Below, piece by piece: positions 31,300 to 35,838 of a DNA stretch of 35,838 bases. The notes below the pieces were generated by a model, which saw nothing but the letters and a program-made list of their open reading frames with translations, did not search any database and was not told the origin of the DNA. Position 1 is the first letter of the stretch, and each line of letters starts with the position of its first letter. Origin of the DNA: a virus; the IMG/VR virus record IMGVR_UViG_3300046780_000399, positions 1-35,838 of that record, one strand, 5' to 3'. The position numbers and the translations under genes were made by a program.

Positions 31300-31428
31300 G
31301 TGAAGGCATCCGAGAAGGCGCGGCGCCGCTGGGCTTCCAATCCCCGTGCACCGCGAGTCGTGAAGAAGATCGGCCGCAAGGTGATCGCGGACGGCCAACC
31401 GCTTCCCCCTCCGAAAAGGAAATCGTGA
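31300..31428 (+). CDS. Possible small basic protein upstream of the lipoprotein
   Basis: 42 residues from GTG 31300, ending in TGA that overlaps the lipoprotein ATG (TGATG). The product is very basic (SEKARRRWASN, RVVKKIGRKV, PPPKRKS). The frame is open back to 31216 without a canonical start, and this extension is antisense to the zinc-ribbon gene. Coupling to the next gene is the only positive evidence. Confidence 0.3.
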   Translation: MKASEKARRRWASNPRAPRVVKKIGRKVIADGQPLPPPKRKS

Positions 31429-31859
31429 TGCGAGCGAACTTCCGGTTTTTGCCAGTGACTGCTGGCATACTTTTAGGTTTGACCTCCTGCGTGCTGCCAT
31501 TCGAGCAGCGAGCCCAGGACGCCGACCGTGAAGCGCGTCGCAAGCTCGTCAACACGCCGCAACCGCGCTGCACGCTCCACCGTCAATGCGAGGCCATGTG
31601 GGCGGCAGCGCGCGATTGGATTACCCAGGAATGCGGCTACAAGATCCAGACTGCGACGGACAGCCTGATTGAGACGTTCAATAGCTCTAGCATGGAACTC
31701 CAGTGCCGCGCGACGAAGACACCCGCCCCCGAAGGCGGCTACTCGTTCAACGCTGCTGCGGGATGCGACAACATGTTCGGTTGCCATCCGTCCGTCGCCT
31801 CGGCCCTCCAGGAGTTCGCCGACCGGCTCAACCAAGTCGGCGCGGCGTTCAAGGATTGA
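31428..31859 (+). CDS. Phage-encoded lipoprotein with conserved cysteines
   Basis: 143 residues from ATG 31428, with AAAAGGA eight bases before it. MRANFRFLPVTAGILLGLTS and then C21 form a signal peptide with lipobox L-T-S-C. The mature part has CTLHRQCEAMWAAARDWI, SLIETFNSS and CDNMFGCHPS. These resemble a family of small proteobacterial lipoproteins with 'C---M-AAR-WV', 'IET' and 'C-N-FGC' landmarks; four or more cysteines could form disulfides. It is transcribed against the surrounding genes and ends 14 bases from the KGG gene, convergently. A moron acting on the host envelope is likely. Confidence 0.75.
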   Translation: MRANFRFLPVTAGILLGLTSCVLPFEQRAQDADREARRKLVNTPQPRCTLHRQCEAMWAAARDWITQECGYKIQTATDSLIETFNSSSMELQCRATKTPAPEGGYSFNAAAGCDNMFGCHPSVASALQEFADRLNQVGAAFKD

Positions 31860-31873
31860 CGGCTTCCCCATTG

Positions 31874-32089
31874 CTATGCTCCACGTGAAACGCTGACGAT
31901 CAGTTCGTCAATCTCTGCCAGCGTCAGCGCTGAGCGCCCTCGCGCAGCCTTTCCCCCTTTGCGACCCGCCTCACGCGCTAGCTCCGGGTCGCGAGAGAAC
32001 GCGCGGTGTTCGCGCGGAACGGATTTGCCGCCGAGAGAGGCAATCTCACGGCGGCGCTCCGGCGAGACATTGGCGAGACCGCGTTGCAT
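31874..32089 (-). CDS. KGG-motif stress-type small protein
   Basis: 71 residues. Two repeats of the 'KGG' type are visible: IASLGGKSVPREHRAFSRDP and REAGRKGGKAARG, as in YciG-like stress-induced proteins. They are small, highly hydrophilic and often found in phages without known activity. Start ATG overlaps the previous stop by one base (TGATG). The final segment (LTLAEIDELIVSVSRG) is a short helix. Confidence 0.75.
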   Translation of the reverse strand: MQRGLANVSPERRREIASLGGKSVPREHRAFSRDPELAREAGRKGGKAARGRSALTLAEIDELIVSVSRGA

Positions 32090-32454
32090 CAGTTCCCCGG
32101 CGCATCCGCCGCAGCGGTGTCCGCGAGCGTCTGCGTAGCAGACTGAATACTCACAGTGGAGGCGGCAATCGCTGCGGCGTCACCTGGGTCTACCTGATTG
32201 GCCTTCGCAGTGGCGAGCTGGCCAGTGAGATCGGTGATCTGCCCGGCCTGGGTCTGCGTGGTAGCGAGGAGCTGGACGTTCTGCGCCTTCAGACTGTCCG
32301 CAACGGACTTGAGTGCGTTTGTCGCATTCGTATTCGCAGTGACAGCGGCGGCGAGGTCGGTAACGGCTTGTGACATGGCGGCAATACTCTCCTGGATCGG
32401 TTTGATGATGGCGGCGGAAATGGAGCCCAAAATCTCGGCAAAACTGACTTTCAT
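32089..32454 (-). CDS. Coiled-coil protein of unknown function
   Basis: 121 residues from ATG 32454 (ATGA overlap with the exported protein gene). An amphipathic start (VSFAEILGSISAAIIKPIQE) is followed by a long A/T/Q-rich heptad region (LKAQNVQLLATTQTQAGQIT). It has no cysteine and no signal peptide. Coupling to the exported protein suggests a joint role. It might be a virion or membrane-associated component; unknown. Confidence 0.6.
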   Translation of the reverse strand: MKVSFAEILGSISAAIIKPIQESIAAMSQAVTDLAAAVTANTNATNALKSVADSLKAQNVQLLATTQTQAGQITDLTGQLATAKANQVDPGDAAAIAASTVSIQSATQTLADTAAADAPGN

Positions 32455-33083
32455 TGGCAGTGCGCCCATGAAACCAGAGGGAACGTATCGAACTTGTTGG
32501 CGAGCGTGACGAAAGCGCGTGGGATGATCTGGTAGCCATCGTCCTGGTGCGTGGCATCGCAGACCGTCCCGACCGTGACCGTGCCGAAGACCACCCACGT
32601 ATAGCCGCCCAGGCTCTCCCGGCGCTTGTAGGCGTTCGTGTCCGTGGCTTTCACCATGAGCGCCGGTGGGGTCGCACAGACGGCCGTGGTGTGTACGCTC
32701 TCGACCCCTGCGGCAACTGCGGTGATCGTGATGCAGTGAGGGGCAGCGAGCGGGAAGGAATTCACCGCAGCACTCGTGAGCGTGAGCCCACCACCGATCA
32801 GCGTTTCAGCCGCACCGTTCAGCGATTCGTAGACGTTGTACGTGACGGCAACGGTGGACGGGATCGCGGTGTTGTCGTCGTAGACGGAGGTCTTCCCCCA
32901 CGTGAACAGCAGCGGGCCGGCGAGAATCCCCGGCATCAAGCCGCCCAGACCCGTGGTGCTCACGGGCGCGGCACCCTGCCCTGGCGCGCCCGGGGTTTTG
33001 GTCTGCGCATGCGCCAGGCCGACATACGATACCGCGAGAATCGCCAGTATCCCGAGTGAGATCCGCAGCCAGTTGATCTTCAT
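32451..33083 (-). CDS. Exported beta-rich protein
   Basis: 210 residues. MKINWLRISLGILAILAVSY followed by VGLAHAQ is a strong Sec signal peptide with an AxA cleavage site near residue 26. The mature chain starts with a P/G-rich linker, then a fibronectin III-like beta region (TVAVTYNVYESLNGAAETLI, then HCITITAVAAGVESVHTTAV), and four cysteines that could pair in the periplasm. An exported protein inside the replication/packaging side of a phage is unusual. It may be a moron or a structural protein; no family assigned. Confidence 0.65.
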   Translation of the reverse strand: MKINWLRISLGILAILAVSYVGLAHAQTKTPGAPGQGAAPVSTTGLGGLMPGILAGPLLFTWGKTSVYDDNTAIPSTVAVTYNVYESLNGAAETLIGGGLTLTSAAVNSFPLAAPHCITITAVAAGVESVHTTAVCATPPALMVKATDTNAYKRRESLGGYTWVVFGTVTVGTVCDATHQDDGYQIIPRAFVTLANKFDTFPLVSWAHCQ

Positions 33084-33400
33084 AGGTTCACCGCGAGTTG
33101 GTGATAGCGGTTGATGCCCTGGATGGCCTGACGCAGATCGCAGGCCACGGGCGTGTCCGTGAGCTCCAGAAAGTCCGTCTGCGCTTGTTGGTCCTTACGC
33201 AACTTCGGCTGGCCGTTGGACTTCGCGGGTTTCACCTCCAGCGGCTGCCAGCAAAAGGCTTGATGGCGGTTGCACCAGAAGCGCAACAGCAAGTCCACCG
33301 GTTGGCGGATCACCCAGACCTGCACGCGCAGTTCCTTGAGCGCTTTCACCAGATCCGCGCTCGTGGAATCGACCTTGGCGTTGAAGCGGTGGATGCTCAT
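33080..33400 (-). CDS. PD-(D/E)XK nuclease-like protein (VRR-NUC/resolvase type)
   Basis: 106 residues from ATG 33400 (ATGA overlap). NAKVDSTSADLVKALKELRV, then VWVIRQPVDLLL with the first acidic residue, and QPLEVKPAK with the ExK pair, give a minimal PD-(D/E)XK core. A glutamine (KDQQAQTDFL) follows, as in VRR-NUC-like and phage resolvase-like nucleases. It lies in the cluster with replication-type genes. DNA branch cleavage is a reasonable guess; activity is not proven. Confidence 0.65.
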   Translation of the reverse strand: MSIHRFNAKVDSTSADLVKALKELRVQVWVIRQPVDLLLRFWCNRHQAFCWQPLEVKPAKSNGQPKLRKDQQAQTDFLELTDTPVACDLRQAIQGINRYHQLAVNL

Positions 33401-33915
33401 CGCTTCTGCGCATGTTGCTGCGCCAACTCGCGCGCGGCTTCGGCCCGATCCGTCCCGCCCAGCACATACCGAAGTCCCGCGTCGAGGTGAAACGTGGTGT
33501 AGCGAAACGGCGGGAGTTTCGGCGTGCGCAGGACGGCATAGCGACCGTCCATCGTGACCGTGCTGGCGGAGCCATCGGCGTTGCGCTTCGGCGGCATCCA
33601 CTCAAGGCCCACAGGGCGCGGCTGTGGCGAGGGTGATGACCCGCCTACAGCATCCGAGGGTATATGTACGGGCGTAGAGGATACGGCCGTCCCGGATGTG
33701 GTCTCAGCGACTGCCATCGCCTGCCCTGTTGGAATCTGAATCTCACCCGTGCCGAGATCGATCCCCTCGCCCGGCTTCAACGCCCCGGCGTCCATGAGCT
33801 TGCGATCAATCGCGGACGCTGCGCGCTTGTCCGCCACGTCCGCACAGCGCTTATGGAGCTTCGCCATTGAAGCATCGAGGCCCGGAGCTTCAGGAAGCGG
33901 GCGAGCAGCTCTCAC
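33397..33915 (-). CDS. Protein of unknown function in the replication cluster
   Basis: 172 residues from GTG 33915 (GTGA overlap with the preceding gene); an internal ATG at 33867 is an alternative. The N-terminal half has a helix with KLHKRCADVADKRAASAIDR and a low-complexity linker. The C-terminal half (LEWMPPKRNADGSASTVTMD, YAVLRTPKLPPFRYTTFH) may form a small beta domain. No family recognised. Coupled to the nuclease gene downstream. Confidence 0.6.
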   Translation of the reverse strand: MRAARPLPEAPGLDASMAKLHKRCADVADKRAASAIDRKLMDAGALKPGEGIDLGTGEIQIPTGQAMAVAETTSGTAVSSTPVHIPSDAVGGSSPSPQPRPVGLEWMPPKRNADGSASTVTMDGRYAVLRTPKLPPFRYTTFHLDAGLRYVLGGTDRAEAARELAQQHAQKR

Positions 33916-34088
33916 TTCAGCGCTCCCGGCGGCGCGACGGGCCACAGCTTCGACTCGCGCTCCTGCTCAGCCGGCGAGGATGGGCGCAACCAGTAAGGCG
34001 GGTCGCACTTGCAGCCGAGGTTGTGCTGGCACCCGGGCGCGAGGCGGCGGGGAATCGCGTAGGCGTCGAGCGCTCGCGGGTCGGTCAT
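33912..34088 (-). CDS. Small protein with cysteine/proline motif
   Basis: 58 residues from ATG 34088 (ATGA overlap). PGCQHNLGCKCDPPYWLRP contains three cysteines and a histidine that could bind zinc. The remainder is charged and short. Coupled on both sides within the replication cluster. Function unknown. Confidence 0.55.
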   Translation of the reverse strand: MTDPRALDAYAIPRRLAPGCQHNLGCKCDPPYWLRPSSPAEQERESKLWPVAPPGALK

Positions 34089-34612
34089 GGTTTCCGCTCC
34101 CACGAGTCGGCGCTCACCATCAGCTTCTTGACGCCCTGCGGGCCGCTGAGCCTGTTCCTGTCCGAGAATGCGATCTCCGGGACCGCCTCACGCACCTCGT
34201 CCGAGTCCTGCATCTGCTCGAAGTGCTCGCAGAATCGACGCTCCAGGAACTGCGTCTTGTCCACGTCCGACATCATCACCGCACGCAGTCCCCCGATCGC
34301 GTTGACCGCGCGCGCGAGCAGCGGCTCACCTTGGGGCAACGCGCGCCCTCCCCGTGCGCACTCCAGCACCGTCGCCCACGCCTCCCCGGCCGTTTCTCGA
34401 CCGGCCTTGCGCAAATCCTCGAAGTCCTTCGGCAACGGCATGAACTCGCACGACCGCAAGAGCTGCTCTGCCGCGAGTTGGAAATCCTCCAGACTCCAGT
34501 GCTGCAGCGAGCGCCAGTACAGCTCCAGCGCGGGCGCGGACAGGGACTTGCCCTTGAGCTCAGCGAAGCCCACCACGACCTCCAGGAACTTCTTGCGGTC
34601 CGTGGGCTTCAC
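34085..34612 (-). CDS. Replication-associated protein (lambda P-like context, DUF6475-like)
   Basis: 175 residues. FLEVVVGFAELKGKSLSAPA, then LELYWRSLQHWSLEDFQLAA and FMPLPKDFEDLRKAG, match the helical N-terminal domain of phage proteins placed after the replication initiator ('S---L-LYW--L--w----f--A' and 'F-PLP-D'). In lambda-like systems the equivalent (P) loads host helicase. Here the assignment to DUF6475 or P-like function rests on this pattern and on the gene order. Confidence 0.6.
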   Translation of the reverse strand: MKPTDRKKFLEVVVGFAELKGKSLSAPALELYWRSLQHWSLEDFQLAAEQLLRSCEFMPLPKDFEDLRKAGRETAGEAWATVLECARGGRALPQGEPLLARAVNAIGGLRAVMMSDVDKTQFLERRFCEHFEQMQDSDEVREAVPEIAFSDRNRLSGPQGVKKLMVSADSWERKP

Positions 34613-35430
34613 GGTGCCTCCGTCCGGCGCATGAATTCATCGGCGGCCGAGAGATTGGACGCCAAGCGCACGTCGGCCTTCGTGGCCGGCAGGCGCCAGT
34701 CGGCGAGGAAGTGCTTGTCCGGACCGCAGAACGTGGCCGCCTGCATCGTGTGCTCGGTGTTCAGCTTTCCGGTGGCCACGACGAACTCGGCATAGCGTTC
34801 GGCGCCGTGGAGAATTTCAGCCCACGTGCTCCCTTCCGTGAGTCGGGCGTTGATCGCCTTCAGGGCTCGACTCCAGGGTTGGGACCCGGAGCGTGCGGGG
34901 AACGTGAGCTTGAAGCGGGCGAACTCGACCGGTGCGGGCCGCGCAGCGGCCGTAGTAATCTTCTCTGAGTCTGAGTCTGAGTCTGAGTCTGAGTCTGAGT
35001 CTGAGTCTGAGAGCGGGAGAACGCGGGACGGCGCGGGACGCGTCGGGACATCGCGGGACGCTTTCTTTCGTTCCGCATCCTTTCCGCTCGCGGTCCGTTC
35101 AGTGTCGAACTGCGCCTTGCGGGCCTTCTCCCGATAGAGCCCGTGATTCACGATCCGCCAGCCCCAGTCCCGGTGATCGTCGAGAAGCTCAAGCCGGGCA
35201 CCCCCGACTGCTTCGGATCGGCTGTGCGGGTCGGGTGCGCAGAACCGCTTCATGCACGCAGCGACCTCATCGACCGGCAGGCCCGTGACACTCGACAGGA
35301 AGGCCGGCGTGACATCGACCACGCCGTGACGATCCGACAGCGAGAGCACGATGGGCCACAGCCCGATATCAGGCCAGCGACCGCACAGCGTTCCCTTGGT
35401 GAGCGAATCGAACAACGGCGTGTAGCCCAT
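34609..35430 (-). CDS. Replication initiator-type protein with Ser-Asp repeat linker
   Basis: 273 residues from ATG 35430, which overlaps the stop of the small membrane gene (TGATG); a longer frame upstream reads through that gene in another register. MGYTPLFDSLTKGTLCGRWP, then IVLSLSDRHGVVDVTPAFLS, DPHSRSEAVGGARLELLDDH and WGWRIVNHGLYREKARKAQF, form a known phage replication/DNA-binding-type N-terminal domain with a winged-helix pattern. A Ser-Asp linker (about 141-155) encoded by a hexamer repeat separates it from a C-terminal domain (FARFKLTFPARSGSQPWSRA...). Similar proteins carry variable low-complexity linkers at this place. The exact biochemical role is inferred. Confidence 0.65.
   Translation of the reverse strand: MGYTPLFDSLTKGTLCGRWPDIGLWPIVLSLSDRHGVVDVTPAFLSSVTGLPVDEVAACMKRFCAPDPHSRSEAVGGARLELLDDHRDWGWRIVNHGLYREKARKAQFDTERTASGKDAERKKASRDVPTRPAPSRVLPLSDSDSDSDSDSDSDSEKITTAAARPAPVEFARFKLTFPARSGSQPWSRALKAINARLTEGSTWAEILHGAERYAEFVVATGKLNTEHTMQAATFCGPDKHFLADWRLPATKADVRLASNLSAADEFMRRTEAP
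34964..35011. repeat. Hexanucleotide tandem repeat (TCTGAG x 8)
   Basis: Eight perfect copies of TCTGAG on the plus strand, 48 bp, encoding Ser-Asp pairs in the replication-type gene on the minus strand. Because the unit is six bases, slippage would change linker length without breaking the frame. Confidence 0.95.
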
Positions 35431-35582
35431 CAGGCGAGCCGATGGGACAGCCATACGATGGCCGCGAGCGCCGCCCACATCGCAACGCCGGTGAGGATGC
35501 CGCGCCACACACCCCGAGCCTCGGGTACCAGCCCGCGCTGGTTCCCGGACCAATGCTCCTCGTCGTGCTCTGTCGAGCGCAT
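35430..35582 (-). CDS. Small single-pass membrane protein
   Basis: 50 residues from ATG 35582, with GGAGGG seven bases upstream, a good site. MRSTEHDEEHWSGNQRGLVP is hydrophilic. GILTGVAMWAALAAIVWLS is a membrane helix, and the chain ends HRLA. Its stop overlaps the replication gene start (TGATG), which fixes both calls. It is the first complete gene of the leftward early transcript. Function unknown. Confidence 0.7.
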   Translation of the reverse strand: MRSTEHDEEHWSGNQRGLVPEARGVWRGILTGVAMWAALAAIVWLSHRLA

Positions 35583-35741
35583 GTCAGACCCTCCGCAGCT
35601 CGCGTTATGTCGCGATACTGTATGTGTTAGGTAAAGCCGTTAACCCACTGTTAAGCCTTAGACTTTGTTGGCATGAAGTTAAGTCAAACCGAAAAGCCTA
35701 TAAAAACCCATGTCTGGCACGCTGTACCTAACATCTAACAA
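35583..35741. promoter_or_regulatory. Control region with inverted and direct repeats
   Basis: AT-richer than its surroundings. TGTTAGGTA (35625-35633) and TACCTAACA (35725-35733) form a perfect 9-bp inverted repeat 91 bp apart, and CTAACA recurs at 35735-35740. GTTAACCC (35639), GTTAAGCC (35650) and GTTAAGTC (35678) are direct repeats, the first two 11 bp apart. A TTGACT on the minus strand (35687-35682) could be a -35 box but lacks a good -10. Likely an early operator/promoter or replication-control region; no protein is encoded in it. Confidence 0.5.
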
Positions 35742-35838
35742 TTAAGCGGTTGCGTGGCGCCGATCAGTTCGGCGATCAGGAAGCGGCGGTAGTTCGTAGG
35801 CGCTCATGTCCACTCTGAGTGCTCCCTTGGTGAGAGCT
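35742..35838 (-). CDS. 3' end of a gene entering from the right edge, or a 21-residue ORF
   Basis: The minus-strand frame ending TAA at 35744-35742 is open to the right edge and reads ALTKGALRVDMSAYELPPLP then a basic tail (DRRTDRRHATA). An internal ATG would give only 21 residues. Too little is visible for any assignment. Confidence 0.4.
   Translation of the reverse strand, partial: ALTKGALRVDMSAYELPPLPDRRTDRRHATA

Noticed and set aside
1-35838. Integration module or attachment site
   Set aside because: No integrase, excisionase, transposase or tRNA-end duplication could be identified, so lysogeny cannot be argued from this window.

Overview
The window is part of a tailed-phage (Caudoviricetes, siphovirus-type) genome, or a prophage of that kind, from a diderm (Gram-negative) host. 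The evidence is a contiguous late module: small and large terminase, portal-MuF fusion, Mu I-like protease/scaffold, decoration protein, major capsid, tail tube, tape measure, tail tip, then an endolysin with a nested Rz/Rz1 spanin pair. Spanins need an outer membrane. DNA is GC-rich, most genes overlap by 1-4 bases, and TTG starts are frequent. No integrase, genuine tRNA gene or CRISPR array was found. Genes run off both edges.

Layout. (1) 1-2546, plus strand: the end of a coiled-coil phage protein, then a promoter with a palindrome between its -35 and -10 boxes, three tandem Y RNA-like elements, a Ro60 (TROVE/vWA) gene, a small Xre-type regulator and a DUF1737 gene. (2) 2652-5313, minus: lysis module (spanins, holin-like proteins, endolysin, DUF5675). 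(3) 5353-5580, plus: small lipoprotein. (4) 5603-19141, minus: tail and head-tail connection genes, including a protein with about 11 short acidic repeats. (5) 19122-22917, minus: a three-domain GT4-methyltransferase-GT2 protein and a radical SAM protein, inserted between tail-side genes and the major capsid gene. (6) 22914-30541, minus: capsid, protease, portal, terminase. (7) 30541-31299, minus: GIY-YIG nuclease and zinc-ribbon protein. (8) 31300-31859, plus: second lipoprotein cassette. (9) 31874-35582, minus: KGG protein, coiled-coil and exported proteins, PD-(D/E)XK-like nuclease, replication-type proteins, small membrane protein. (10) 35583-35741: control region with inverted and direct repeats.

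The most remarkable system is the phage-encoded Ro60 ribonucleoprotein. Element 1 (about 515-641) has a Ro-binding-type stem plus a circularly permuted tRNA-like module: T arm, acceptor stem capped by a GCAA tetraloop, then D arm. This is the architecture known for bacterial YrlA RNAs. Element 2 keeps only the stem and a short loop. Element 3 keeps the stem and a degenerate version of the capped helix. All three share a 22-nt 5' block and a 3' TTGTTCC block and lie directly upstream of the Ro60 start codon, so one transcript could supply both RNA and protein. A second unusual unit is the radical SAM plus GT-MT-GT pair within the virion genes, suggesting modification of a virion component or of the host surface. 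Function here is inferred from sequence reading alone; no database search was run.
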